64,000 bases of DNA from Paenibacillus polymyxa M1 (GCF_000237325.1 NC_017542.1:3692501-3756500); one strand, 5' to 3'; numbered from the stretch's first letter, positions 7,612-17,700 are shown. The notes: a model not told the origin generated them from the sequence alone. Numbers and translations are program-made.

Positions 7612-8274
7612 TTACGACTTTGGATGAGCATTCAGGTATTCCAATGCATTGTATAACATAACAGCAGCCTCGGCACGCGTAATCGCACTTTTGGGATGAA
7701 AGTTTCCCTTCCCATCCAGGACATTGACCTTGTACACTAGCGAGCGTTGAATGCTACCTTGGTAAGAAGGCTCCAGTTCGCTGTCATCCGTAATATTTGC
7801 AGGTGCGATTTTAATCATGGGAAGAGCACCTGCTTTTTCCATGCCCTGAATCAACATGTGGGTGAACTCTTCCTTGGTCAGAGCTTTGGCAGGATTGATA
7901 TCTTTTGGAATGTCTACGCCATTATAATACGCGTTAATAAAAGCTTCAGCGTACCATGCGGTATCTTTAACCTGGGTAAACAATCCACTCGCCTGTGGCG
8001 CCTGGTTCAAATCAATGGCAGCCAAACTGAGCTGAAGTCCACCCGAGATCAACTGAATGCCTTGGGCAGCGGTCACTTTAGATGAGGGGAGAAACTGCAT
8101 GTCTGAGGCACCTTTAAGCAATCCCCGCTCTTTAAGGGAGAGGATTTTTTCTTTGCCGTTTACATGGTCCAAATCCCTGAATTGACTATCTGCCGCAGAC
8201 AAATGACCTCCTATCGAGAAGGACAGCAGAGCTACAGTCGCAAGGGCTGCGATTGCATTTTTTCTCATGCGCAT
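7612..8274 (-). CDS. Exported SLH-domain protein (220 aa)
   Basis: The product has a signal peptide (MRMRKNAIAALATVALLSFSIGG..., cleavage near SAADS) followed by S-layer-homology-type repeats. The first begins FRDLDHVNGKEKILSLKERGLLKG, the middle one has DTAWYAEAFINAYYNGV and KEEFTHMLIQGM, and the last has VNVLDGKGNFHPKSAITRAEAAVMLYNALEYL, a classic SLH ending (ITRAEAAVML). Family knowledge: SLH domains bind pyruvylated secondary cell-wall polymer. With no other domain, this small protein may be a wall-bound structural or accessory factor. The ATG at 8274 has AAGGTGG 8 bases upstream; an upstream in-frame GTG is not needed. It is a single gene just downstream of the PKS operon terminator and not obviously related to it. 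Confidence 0.85.
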   Translation of the reverse strand: MRMRKNAIAALATVALLSFSIGGHLSAADSQFRDLDHVNGKEKILSLKERGLLKGASDMQFLPSSKVTAAQGIQLISGGLQLSLAAIDLNQAPQASGLFTQVKDTAWYAEAFINAYYNGVDIPKDINPAKALTKEEFTHMLIQGMEKAGALPMIKIAPANITDDSELEPSYQGSIQRSLVYKVNVLDGKGNFHPKSAITRAEAAVMLYNALEYLNAHPKS

Positions 8275-8393
8275 GTTAAGTTCCACCTTGTAGTTGAATT
8301 AGGCCGCTTGGCCATTAACAACTTCTTGACGTGGTTCAAGCTAGAAAGGTTGCAGCAGACGCTACTAACCTAAAGTGAACGATCTAAGCTAAA

Positions 8394-8430
8394 TAAAAAA
8401 ACTCTCCTCTGCTTCTAGCAGGGAGAGTTT
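8394..8430 (-). terminator. Rho-independent terminator ending the PKS/aspS operon
   Basis: AAACTCTCC pairs with GGAGAGTTT, followed inside by CTGC/GCAG around a TTCTA loop, with one bulged T. On the minus strand the stem is followed by a run of seven T. It lies 70-100 bases after the AspRS stop codon and marks the end of the biosynthetic operon. The remaining bases from 8275 to 8499 hold only this and the SLH gene upstream region. Confidence 0.9.
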
Positions 8431-8499
8431 ATAGCTCACTCCATCGGATTTAATTGCGTGCTGGATTCAGCTTTGCTTGCAGTATCTTGTTAAATCCGT

Positions 8500-10269
8500 T
8501 TATTCTGTTTGTGGCTGAGCATTTGCCAATTTGATATTAACATCTCTCAATTGTTTGTCAGTAACCTCCGAAGGAGCTCCCATTAATACGTCCTGTGCTT
8601 TGCTATTCATCGGAAAAGCAATAACCTCTCGAATATTCGATTCATTTGCAAGGATCATCACAATCCTATCAATTCCAGGTGCTATACCGGCGTGAGGGGG
8701 TGGCCCAAATTGAAAAGCATTAAAGAGTGCAGGAAATCTACTCTTGATCTCTTCATATGTATAACCCGCGATCTCAAAGGCTTTTACCATAATCTCTGTA
8801 TCGTGGTTACGGACAGCACCCGAGGACAGCTCAATCCCATTACATACAATATCATATTGGTACGCCAGGATATCCAGAGGATTCATATTCAGCAGCGCAT
8901 CCATACCACCTTGCGGCATCGAAAACGGGTTATGACTGAACTCTATTTTATGGGTATCAGGATCCAATTCAAACATGGGGAAATCAACAATCCAGCAAAA
9001 CTTAAACGTATCCTTTTCTAATAAATCCAGCCTTTTGCCTAATTGACTTCGGACAGCACCAGCTATTTTTTCGACATTTTTAAGCTCATCGGCAGCAAAA
9101 AACAGTGCATATCCCGGACCAGCTTGCGTTACATTCATTAATTCGTTTTTTACCTTCTCCGGAATAAATTTTGCAATTGAGCCGCTGAGAGACATATCAT
9201 CATTGAACTTAATCCATGAAAGGCCCTTCGCTCCAGCCTCCATAGCAAAGTTCACTATATCATCGTAAAAGCTTCTTGGCTGCCCTCCACAACCAGGAGT
9301 TGCAATAACTCTTATCGTTTTATTTTTAAACACTTTAAAATCAGTCTCTGTAAAAAGCTCTGTAACATCATGGATAATTAATGGATTTCTTAAGTCAGGT
9401 TTATCGCTCCCGTATTTGAGCATGGCTTCTTGATAGGGAATTCTACTAAAAGGCTTTGAAATTTTATAATTTGTAAATTCGGAAAAAACTTCATACAGCA
9501 TATTTTCAACTACATTAAAAACATCTTCCTGTGTAGCAAATGCCATTTCCAAATCCAGCTGATAAAACTCGCCAGGCGATCTGTCTGCCCTTGCATCTTC
9601 ATCTCTAAAGCACGGTGCAATTTGAAAATATTTATCAAAGCCGGAGACCATTAATAGTTGTTTAAATTGCTGAGGTGCCTGAGGCAAGGCATAAAATTGA
9701 CCTGGATGCACTCTACTAGGAACCAAATAGTCTCTGGCGCCCTCTGGAGATGAACTTGTCAGAATCGGTGTCTGAATCTCTAAAAAATCCAAATCAATCA
9801 TCTTTTTTCGGATACTTTGAATTACTCTAGAGCGAAGTACAATATTATCATGCAGATTTTCATTGCGCAGATCCAGAAAACGATACTTTAATCTTAAATC
9901 TTCCCGAGCTTCATGTGCTGAAGATACTTCAAAAGGCAATGGATTTATGACCTTTCCTAACACTTCTATCTCCTTGGCAACGACCTCAATATATCCGGTT
10001 TTCATATGGGGACTGATCGTACTTTCGGATCTGTGACATACAGCTCCTATGACAGAGATGGTTGATTCCCTGCTGATCTTGGATACAAAATCCTTTAATT
10101 CATTAGAATCAGAGACAACGATTTGCGTAACCCCATAATGGTCCCTAAGGTCAATAAAAACAATCCCGCCAAGGTTACGAATATTTTTAATCCAACCTGC
10201 AATTCTCACGATTTCTCCGACATGCGTTTGATCCAGTTCTCCACAGTTATGAGTTCTATACCTATGCAC
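8500..10269 (-). CDS. aspS: Aspartyl-tRNA synthetase of alphaproteobacterial type; candidate self-resistance gene
   Basis: This is a class IIb aminoacyl-tRNA synthetase that charges tRNA-Asp. The 589-aa protein is full length: an OB-fold anticodon-binding domain (about 1-110), the catalytic core with motif 1 around FLEIQTPIL (163-171), QAPQQFKQLLM (197-207), motif 2 at 221-239 (FRDEDARADRSPGEF...), a GAD insertion (about 275-415), and motif 3 GIAPGIDR (528-535). All catalytic residues look intact. From family knowledge, the usual Bacillus/E. coli motif 2 is FRDEDLRADRQPEFTQ, while SPGEFYQLDLE, PPPHAGIAPGIDR and MGAPSEVTDKQLR resemble alphaproteobacterial AspRS. It is the last gene of the PKS operon, starting at a GTG with AGAGGGTG upstream. 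I infer a horizontally acquired second AspRS that protects the producer. The housekeeping copy would be elsewhere, which I cannot see. Confidence 0.93.
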   Translation of the reverse strand: MHRYRTHNCGELDQTHVGEIVRIAGWIKNIRNLGGIVFIDLRDHYGVTQIVVSDSNELKDFVSKISRESTISVIGAVCHRSESTISPHMKTGYIEVVAKEIEVLGKVINPLPFEVSSAHEAREDLRLKYRFLDLRNENLHDNIVLRSRVIQSIRKKMIDLDFLEIQTPILTSSSPEGARDYLVPSRVHPGQFYALPQAPQQFKQLLMVSGFDKYFQIAPCFRDEDARADRSPGEFYQLDLEMAFATQEDVFNVVENMLYEVFSEFTNYKISKPFSRIPYQEAMLKYGSDKPDLRNPLIIHDVTELFTETDFKVFKNKTIRVIATPGCGGQPRSFYDDIVNFAMEAGAKGLSWIKFNDDMSLSGSIAKFIPEKVKNELMNVTQAGPGYALFFAADELKNVEKIAGAVRSQLGKRLDLLEKDTFKFCWIVDFPMFELDPDTHKIEFSHNPFSMPQGGMDALLNMNPLDILAYQYDIVCNGIELSSGAVRNHDTEIMVKAFEIAGYTYEEIKSRFPALFNAFQFGPPPHAGIAPGIDRIVMILANESNIREVIAFPMNSKAQDVLMGAPSEVTDKQLRDVNIKLANAQPQTE

Positions 10270-10446
10270 GAAAACACCCTCTTTCTTTTACCCTAGTATC
10301 TAAATGGTTTTAATGATGTAACCCATGGTCTGATTGCAGAGATTGTCACTCTATCCTGCATGTATCCGGCCATGGGCTTATTCAGCTAGAACGTACTGCA
10401 CTTCACTATTAGCTTCTCGTAGCTTCTCGCCATTGCTTGAATCCAA
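10270..10446 (-). other. Structured 177-base leader between the AT-ER gene and aspS
   Basis: This is the longest gap within the visible operon. It contains an inverted repeat CCCATGG/CCATGGG (10322-10328 and 10370-10376), with a smaller GCA-GAG/CTC-TGC stem inside it, and a 10-base tandem repeat TAGCTTCTCG twice (about 10410-10429). I looked for a T-box motif (GGGTGGNACCGCG) on the minus strand and found none. It may carry a separate promoter or RNA element for aspS, but no clear promoter is visible. Confidence 0.45.
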
Positions 10447-12801
10447 CTAGATTGTAAGTAGACTAGCAGTTAAAGCTTTAAATCTTTCATTCAGGTGTTC
10501 TGCAGTCTCAACCATTATTTTTTGTCCTATATCGTCAACATGTCTATTCTTCCAATCCTCAAGGGCTGTCCCCTTAACCCATTGATTAAAAGCACCAAGG
10601 GCTGGTCCGCAGTGTACTTGATAATCGACCCTGTTGTTTTTGTCCCCATTAATGGCAAGTCGGGTAGAATAAGTAAAGTACCATCTAAATATCAAGGCCA
10701 TCTTACGTTTTGGGATTCTTTCAGCTTTTTCAATGATTTCAGCCGGGTAATAAGCTTTAATATCTTCATAGACTTGTTCGATACTCTTCTTAAAATATTT
10801 TTCTTCAATATAATGTTTGGTTTCTCTATCAATTTCATCTATGGAATTATAATTCCGGTAAAGATCATATAATTTATTCGCCCTCGCCGGGAAAAACACT
10901 CCTTTTTTCATAACCTGAACTTTTGCCCCCATTTCAAACATATCCCCTGCTGGAGCGTAGTCCGTATCCTGAATGTTTAATTGCTGGAGCAAATCTTTTA
11001 CTTCATCACTCGTCCCTGCTTCAACCGTACACTGATTGATAGAACCCGTCATGATAAAATCAGCACCTAATATAAACGCTGCCGCTGCAGCTTGTGGAGT
11101 CCCTATTCCCCCCGCTGCCCCTACCCTTATGCTTTTATTGTATTTATACTTTCGAATCGCTTCATCCCTCATCTGAAGCATTAGCGGAACCAATACATAT
11201 GCAACTGCATGGTCGGTATGCCCGCCTGAATCAGCCTCGACGCATAAATCATCAACCATGGGAATTTCCATTCCCATCATCGCCTCTTCCCGGCTGATCC
11301 TATTTTCCGCCAGCAGCTTATTTATAATATTCTGAGGCGCAGGACTCAGGAAGGCTTCAACAACCTCGGGTCTGGATACTTTCGCTATAATTCTGTTCTG
11401 TGGCGTTACGTTTCCCTTTGCATTCCGCCTCAGTCCCTTCAGCCTGTACCTAACCAAAGAAGGCGTGATACTCATAAACGCAGAGGCTTCAATATTTCTA
11501 ACACCGTATTTTATGTACAAATCAACGATGTTATTTTCTATGTCTGGGTGGTCTGGCACATGAATAAGATTCATTCCATAGGCTTCGCCATGGTTCAATT
11601 CCTTTTGAATATACTTTATGGTTTCCTCCAGAGCATCAATCTTCACTCCCCCAGCTCCAAAAAATCCCATCATTCCTGCCTTTCCTGCTTTTACGACCAT
11701 CTCTTTTGAAGAGATGCCCTTGTACATAGAGCCTATAAGATACGCATACTTAATTCCGTAATCTTGTTTAAATTCGCTATGCCCAAGAGACTCCGCCGTA
11801 AATCGTTTGCTGGATTCCAGTACGTCATGACCTGATTTTGTTCTGGGAGCCTGTCGCTTTTCGGATATCGATTCATCATTTCTCAACGTATCCTTCGACA
11901 TCCTCTTCTGTACCTGTTCGTTCCGGTCTTCAACCTCTGTCACGATCAATGGCTCGGCTTCTCGTTGTATGGCATTAACCAATCCTGCCACAACATTTCC
12001 AGGCCCGATCTGAATAAACTGGGTTACACTTTTACCCATCAGATAGCGTATACTTTCCGACCATTTGACCGGGCTCACAATCTGGTTGATTAGCGTGCTT
12101 CTTAAATCCAGCTGCTTGTAGGGTCTGGCATGGACATTTGAAATAACGGGTATTTTGATTTTTGAGAATTCGAATGACGCCGCATAAGCCTCAAATTTCT
12201 GTCTCGCACTTTCCATATACCTGGAGTGAAATGCTCCACTTACATTCAAAACCACATAATTTCTGGCTCCAGCATCCTCAAAAATCGGTTTCGCCTGCTC
12301 AATCAGTTCCTTTGGCCCTGAAATGACAATCTGGCTGGGCGAATTATAGTTGGCAACATCGAGCTCTACTAATTTATTTTTTTCCATTACTTCCCGAAAC
12401 ACTTCTTCTTTCAAGCCTAAAACTGCCGCCATTCCGCCGCCAGCAGCCCGAGCCATCAGCTCTCCTCTTTTTTTGACCAGCTTCAAGCCGGTTTCAAAGT
12501 CAAACGCTTCCGCGGCAAATAAAGCATTATATTCACCCAAGCTATGTCCTGCAACATAGTCGGGTTTTCTTCCGGTTTCTCTTATTTTTTTCAGGTAACT
12601 TAAGGCATTTACGACAAATAGCGCCGGCTGGGTAAAATCCGTTTGTCCGAGTTGCTTGGCAGGGTCCTCAAGGCACAGCTTCTGAATAGAATAACCAAGA
12701 ACTGCATCCGCTTGGGCAACCCATTCTGGAAATTCATCAAACAGTCCTTCGCCCATGCCTTTCACTTGAGCTCCTTGTCCAGGGAACAGATATGCGATCA
12801 T
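10447..12801 (-). CDS. Trans-acting malonyl acyltransferase fused to PfaD-type enoyl reductase (AT-ER)
   Basis: This 784-aa bifunctional protein is of the PksE/BaeE type. Residues 1-300 are an acyltransferase: [14 protein letters not shown], the nucleophile Ser in GHSLGEY, the malonate-binding Arg in [10 protein letters not shown], and GAFHSRYM, all as in malonyl-specific ATs. About 340-780 is an FMN-dependent PfaD/2-nitropropane-dioxygenase-like reductase, with [42 protein letters not shown] and [15 protein letters not shown]. Family knowledge: the AT supplies malonyl units to every ACP of an AT-less assembly line, and the ER reduces selected enoyl intermediates in trans. No ER domain is present in any module here, so any full reduction would depend on this protein. 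The ATG at 12801 follows AAGGAGG and leaves 31 bases to the previous gene; a longer frame would overlap it. Confidence 0.93.
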   Translation of the reverse strand: MIAYLFPGQGAQVKGMGEGLFDEFPEWVAQADAVLGYSIQKLCLEDPAKQLGQTDFTQPALFVVNALSYLKKIRETGRKPDYVAGHSLGEYNALFAAEAFDFETGLKLVKKRGELMARAAGGGMAAVLGLKEEVFREVMEKNKLVELDVANYNSPSQIVISGPKELIEQAKPIFEDAGARNYVVLNVSGAFHSRYMESARQKFEAYAASFEFSKIKIPVISNVHARPYKQLDLRSTLINQIVSPVKWSESIRYLMGKSVTQFIQIGPGNVVAGLVNAIQREAEPLIVTEVEDRNEQVQKRMSKDTLRNDESISEKRQAPRTKSGHDVLESSKRFTAESLGHSEFKQDYGIKYAYLIGSMYKGISSKEMVVKAGKAGMMGFFGAGGVKIDALEETIKYIQKELNHGEAYGMNLIHVPDHPDIENNIVDLYIKYGVRNIEASAFMSITPSLVRYRLKGLRRNAKGNVTPQNRIIAKVSRPEVVEAFLSPAPQNIINKLLAENRISREEAMMGMEIPMVDDLCVEADSGGHTDHAVAYVLVPLMLQMRDEAIRKYKYNKSIRVGAAGGIGTPQAAAAAFILGADFIMTGSINQCTVEAGTSDEVKDLLQQLNIQDTDYAPAGDMFEMGAKVQVMKKGVFFPARANKLYDLYRNYNSIDEIDRETKHYIEEKYFKKSIEQVYEDIKAYYPAEIIEKAERIPKRKMALIFRWYFTYSTRLAINGDKNNRVDYQVHCGPALGAFNQWVKGTALEDWKNRHVDDIGQKIMVETAEHLNERFKALTASLLTI

Positions 12802-12832
12802 TGATTTCCTCCTTGTTAGTAATGGATGCATA

Positions 12833-13786
12833 TTAGTCAAATATTTCGAACAGACGATCCAAATTTTTTATATCCTGTTGAAAAGGAGAGAGCATGGAAT
12901 AAACGCTTGCCTTTTTCTTGGGACCAAAATTATACTTTACAAAATTAGCAAGCGTGCCCGAGGGACCGAGATCAATATAAACAACCCCGTCACTATCTCC
13001 CAGACACTTTAGAGCGCTCTGAAATTGGATAGGCTTTCTAGTGACGTCCCAAAGAAAACGGTTGTCAAGCCATGTCGTCTTCCCGCCGTACATAGATGAA
13101 ACCATATTTATTTTAGGTTTTCTTATGGTCTTGAGCTTTAAAAATTCTGTATATTCCAATGCGATTGGGTCCATTAAGGAAGCATGAAAAGCATAGTGTA
13201 CTGGCAGTCTTTGACAGATTATCTCATTTACCTTCAAATAGTGTTCAATCTCTGATAGACCTTCGCAGCTGCCTGAAATAACAAAATGCGAGTCAAAGTT
13301 GATGGATGCCAGTTCTGAGTTGGTATTCAATATGGGTGCTTCGTCGTACAGACTGGGATTGCCAATGACGGCCATCATGCCCCCTTTCGGACAGTAGGCC
13401 TTCACCAACTGTGCTTGCTTGATAATACATTGAAGCGTGTCCTCATAGCTCATGCAGTCAGCCACAGCAACAGAAACAGACTCACCCAGACTAGAGCCTA
13501 AAACATAATCAGGATAAATTCCCTTTTCCAATAACACCTGTGTGAGCGAATATTCAACCATGAAAATTGCAGGGTGAGTATATAGCAGGGTATCAAATTC
13601 TTCTCCCCTGCGACGCGTATCATCGTACAGCGTTTTTAATACAGAGCTGCCTGTAATATCCATATGAATCTCATCCAACCTGGTCATCCATGTTCGGAAA
13701 ACCGGGTTGGACATATATAATTCCTTTCCCATGCCGTAGTATTGCGAACCCTGGCCTGAAAACATAAAAACCACTGATCTGTCCAT
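12833..13786 (-). CDS. AT-like protein, probable acyl hydrolase (PedC/PksD type)
   Basis: This 317-aa stand-alone protein has the acyltransferase fold: [19 protein letters not shown] at the start, the nucleophile Ser in GSSLGES, and the catalytic His region in [10 protein letters not shown]. The malonyl-binding Arg, found in KRGELM of the neighbouring AT-ER, is replaced: the matching stretch reads [11 protein letters not shown], with Gln at the Arg position. Family knowledge: trans-AT clusters often encode a second AT-like protein that lacks this Arg and cleaves stalled acyl groups from ACPs (proofreading acyl hydrolase). I infer that role, but an AT with an unusual substrate is possible. I chose the ATG at 13786 before MDRSVVF; an upstream GTG has no better ribosome binding site. 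It sits between the SDR and the AT-ER in the operon. Confidence 0.8.
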   Translation of the reverse strand: MDRSVVFMFSGQGSQYYGMGKELYMSNPVFRTWMTRLDEIHMDITGSSVLKTLYDDTRRRGEEFDTLLYTHPAIFMVEYSLTQVLLEKGIYPDYVLGSSLGESVSVAVADCMSYEDTLQCIIKQAQLVKAYCPKGGMMAVIGNPSLYDEAPILNTNSELASINFDSHFVISGSCEGLSEIEHYLKVNEIICQRLPVHYAFHASLMDPIALEYTEFLKLKTIRKPKINMVSSMYGGKTTWLDNRFLWDVTRKPIQFQSALKCLGDSDGVVYIDLGPSGTLANFVKYNFGPKKKASVYSMLSPFQQDIKNLDRLFEIFD

Positions 13787-13848
13787 CCGAGTAACCCCCA
13801 CAACGTATTGATCAGACTCTCCTAAGCAGTTCCTCTATCATTCAAAGT

Positions 13849-14724
13849 TCACAACAAATTGCGCACTAATTGCATTTGGGATGCCGTAGGATTGCTTTCG
13901 TTAAGAACATTCTCCATATGCTGCCTGATTGCAGGTTTGAATTTCGGTTCTGTGATGATATATAGCTGCCCTTTTCGGATGCCCTCAAAAATCTGATTGG
14001 CCACATCCTCCGGAAGTATTCCATTTTGGACAGCCTTGCGAGCCAATTCGGTAATAACTTGTCTTTCAGGTGGAAGATTGCCGCTCCCATCTGGCTTACG
14101 CAGCTCTGTCGGGCGGTTCCGCTCTGCATCCATGATTTGAGTACGAACGAATCCCGGACATACAACCGACACTCCCACATTAGAACCGATCAATCTGAGC
14201 TCCTGATATAACGTTTCAGACAGGCTTAAAACAGCATGCTTTGACGCGCTGTATATTCCATTTCCAGGACCGGACAGCAGACCGGCAATAGATGCTGTAT
14301 TTACAATATGGCATGGAGTTTTTTGTTTCACCATAATAGGAACAAAAATTTCGGTGGCAAACAGAATTCCCCAAATGTTTACGTTGATTACCCACTGCCA
14401 ATCTGCCACCGTATTCTCCCATAATAAGCGGCCTGTGCCAGCATCCACGCCTGCATTATTGAACAAAAGATGCACAGCGCCAAAGGTCTGAACTGTTTTT
14501 TGTGCTAATAAACGAATATCAGCTTCTTTGGAAATATCGGTCACAACGGAGAGGGTAGCTGCACCCATTGCTTTCAATTCTCGTTCAGTCCTTAGAAGAG
14601 CTCCCTCTTCAATATCCGCCAAAACGACCTTCATTCCTTCTTTGACACATCGGTCTGCAATAGCTCGGCCAATTCCGCTGGCAGCTCCCGTAATCACAGC
14701 TACCTTATCTTTGAACTCCCTCAT
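13849..14724 (-). CDS. Short-chain dehydrogenase/reductase, stand-alone (tailoring or trans-acting)
   Basis: This is a classical SDR of 291 aa. It has TGAASGIGRA (NAD(P) binding, near residue 12), DI after the second strand (DIEEG, suggesting NAD(H) preference because the strand ends in Asp), NNAG, the catalytic Ser in NTASIAG, and YSASK with the catalytic Tyr and Lys. CPGFVRTQI follows. The longer C-terminus (about 200-291) with ELRKPDGSGNLPPERQV and EPKFKPAIRQHM is typical of classical SDRs acting on larger substrates. GGAGGT lies just before the ATG. It is located between the last PKS gene and the acyl hydrolase, so it probably oxidises or reduces a hydroxyl or keto group of the polyketide after or during assembly. 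The substrate cannot be deduced. Confidence 0.88.
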   Translation of the reverse strand: MREFKDKVAVITGAASGIGRAIADRCVKEGMKVVLADIEEGALLRTERELKAMGAATLSVVTDISKEADIRLLAQKTVQTFGAVHLLFNNAGVDAGTGRLLWENTVADWQWVINVNIWGILFATEIFVPIMVKQKTPCHIVNTASIAGLLSGPGNGIYSASKHAVLSLSETLYQELRLIGSNVGVSVVCPGFVRTQIMDAERNRPTELRKPDGSGNLPPERQVITELARKAVQNGILPEDVANQIFEGIRKGQLYIITEPKFKPAIRQHMENVLNESNPTASQMQLVRNLL

Positions 14725-14783
14725 TTGTACCTCCGGATTATTCGTATTTTTCGTCAGACAGTGTTCAGTTCCCCAATTTGTGC

Positions 14784-17700
14784 TCAGAACGGAGAGGTCG
14801 GTAAGGGAATTCTGCGAACAGCTTGCCCCTCATGGAGCGCCTCCCACGTAATTCTGCCTCCCTGGGTCCAATACATTGCAATATTTTCCAGGTTCCTCTC
14901 CTCTAAAAGAATTTGGGAAACTTTCTCGCCTACTTTTCCTAAAAGGAGTGCACTTGTATTCGAATCTTCTCCGCCTTCCCCAATAAATATCGGAATAGAC
15001 GCTCCCTCTGGCTCGTTGCCTTTGCCGACGGATTCGATAAGCTCTCTCAGACCAGTGAGCAGTTCCTCTCGCGAGCTCGCTACGATTGCCGTTCGGCACT
15101 TCATCGCTTCGCGGCCTGTCTGAAGTGTGAAAGCCACATCATGTAAGCAAAGCTCGTTCTGCTGCTCCACATATTCAAGCAATTGACTCGCAAGAGCCTT
15201 CAATCGCTCCCAGTTTACGTCCGAGAGAACCACTACTTCTGTCTGATCTGCCCCTTTCAACTGAACAGCTTCTTTTGGCGAAGGAATGTATTCTTCCAGA
15301 ATAAAATGGACGTTAGATCCCCCAGCACCGAAGGAGCTTACTGTTGCCCGCAACGGAAATTCCCGCGCTTCTCCTTCCAGCTCTATTACAGGCCGCTTCC
15401 ATTCCTGAAGCTCCCGCTGCAGATAAAATGGAGTATTGCTGAAAGTAAGATTGGGATTCAGCTTCTCCGCTTTAATGGTGGGAACCAGTTTTCGATGCCA
15501 CAATTGCAATATGGTCTTGGTTAGCTGCGATATCCCCGAGGCTGCTTCTGCGTGGCCTATATTGGATTTAACCGATCCCATGGCACAAAAGTGCTGCTCG
15601 TCCGTAAATTTCTGGAATGATTTTTTCAAGGCGACTAGCTCAATTGGGTCTCCCAATGTAGATCCATTGGCTGCTGCCTCTACATAGCTGACTGTCCGGG
15701 GGTGAATGCCGGCTTTCAAAAAGTTCTCTTCAACAAGTTGTGCCTGTACATTGGGATTAGGGACCGTATACCCATTGCTGTGTCCTCCATGATTAGTTGC
15801 CGTAGATTTGATGACTGCTAAAATACAGTCTCCATCCTGTTCTGCCTTATGAAGCGGCTTTAAGAGAACTGCCCCAACTCCTTCAGCGGGAAGATATCCG
15901 TCTCCATCTGCAAAGCTTCGACTATCTTCATGGCTTCCGATCAAATTGTTCTGGCTGGATTCGATATACTTTTTGGGGCTTGTCAACAGATTTCCCCCGC
16001 CAGCTACTGCGATTTGACACTCTCCTCTGATCAGGCTTTCACATGCCATATGGACAGCCACTGCAGAGGAAGAGCTCATCGTATCAATAGATATGCTCGG
16101 ACCCTGGAAATTGAAATAATGCGACATGGGGTTGGCGACAGCAACAGAACCAAAGGATGTGATCCGAGGGGCATCCGTATTTGTATCACAGTCGCAGTAT
16201 TTATGATACGTAGCACCAACGTAGACCCCCACCTTGGACTGGTGTTTTTTCTGTAGCACCTCTCGCGTATATCCCGCACTTTCCAGCAGGCTCCATATCA
16301 TTTCCAGGAAAAGCTGTTCCATTGGGTCCATCAAACTCACCTCATGAGGGGTCAGGTGAAAGTAAGAAGAATCCAACGGATTTATTCGGTTTAGGAAGCC
16401 CCCCCATTTGCAGTAGGTTTTTCCCGGTTTATTTCTTTCTTTATCAAAGTAAAGATCGTGATCCCAGCGATCTTCGGGAACTTCGGTAATGCAGTCCTTG
16501 CCCTCTTGGAGATTTCTCCAGAATTCTTGAATATTTTCCGCTCCAGGATATTTTCCGGACACCCCGATGACAGCAATGTCCATCGCTCCTGTTCCTGTGA
16601 CCGCCTCCTTAGGCTCTACTCGCACTGACGAAATGGGTGAGTGCCGAAATATTGGAGAGGGAGCTTTTGCATGTTCTACGATGCCAATGGATTTCGTGCT
16701 GGCTCCCGCAACTAGCTCTTGTTCAGCACCAAACAAAGCGTTCAATTCATCCCAGTGTGATTCCAGGAAGTAATCCGTTAAACTCTGGATATTTGGATAT
16801 TCAAACAGTAAGGTTCTGGACAGTGATCCAAACGTTTCTTCCAGTTGATCGGTTATTTCCATAGACTTTATGGAGTCAACTCCATAGTTCTCTAGGTTTT
16901 TATCCTCTTCAATGCGTTGTTCCGGCAGTCCGGTGGACGAGGAAAGTAAGCCCTTTAGATACCCTGTCGTCTGATCACGCAGCCGCCCTTCTCTAGACAG
17001 GGATTTTGTCTCATTGGCTACAGAAACCGTGTCAGCTATTGCACTTACAGTCGCTACCTGATCCAGACCAAACAAAGTGCTTAATTCGTCTCGGTGAGAT
17101 TCCAGAAAATATTCGGTTAAGCTTCGGATATTCGGATATTCAAACAATAGCGTTCTGGACAGTGATCCAAACGTTTCTTCCAGCTGATCGGTTATTTCCA
17201 TAGACTTTATGGAGTCAACTCCATAGTTTTCCAGGTTTTTATCCTCTTCAATGCGTTGTTCCGGCAGTCCGGTAGATGAAGATAGCAAGCCTTTTAGATA
17301 ACTTGTCACCTGATCACGCAACTGTTCTTCTCCTGGTCGAAGTTCTGTAACCATTGCTGCCGTGGCGGTGGCGGCTTTTACACCTACAGTTGCTGCCTGC
17401 TCCAGACCAAACAGAGCGATTAATTCGTCTCGGTGAGATTCCAAAAAATACTCGGTTAAGCTCCGAATATTCGGATATTCAAAAAATATCGTCTTTGACA
17501 CCTGATCGAACGTCTTCTCCAACTGGTCAGTCAGTTCCATGGACTTGATAGAATCCACCCCGTAATTTTCCAACGGCGTATCCTCTTCAATTCGATATGC
17601 AGGCAGTTCGATTGACGAAGACAGCAAAGTCTTCAAGTAATGGGCCGTCTTTTCACGCAGCAGATGTTCATCTTGGACGGACACTACCTTATTTGCTGAG

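Noticed and set aside
8500..10269. The synthetase as AsnRS, LysRS or an amino-acid-ligase paralogue such as AsnA
   Set aside because: It has the full AspRS layout, including the N-terminal OB domain, the GAD insertion typical of bacterial AspRS, and all three class II motifs.
10270..10446. A T-box riboswitch before aspS
   Set aside because: Looked for the GGGTGGNACCGCG-like T-box sequence and an Asp specifier stem on the minus strand; neither is visible.
15280..16583. The Cys-to-Ser change in the terminal KS as a sequencing error
   Set aside because: A second catalytic residue (the first His) is also lost and the surrounding motif (EAAANGS) is altered over several codons, so a single base error does not explain it.
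16745..17680. The tandem ACPs as beta-branching ACPs
   Set aside because: They read VDSIKSM without the Trp six residues after the Ser that marks the beta-branching ACPs elsewhere in the cluster.
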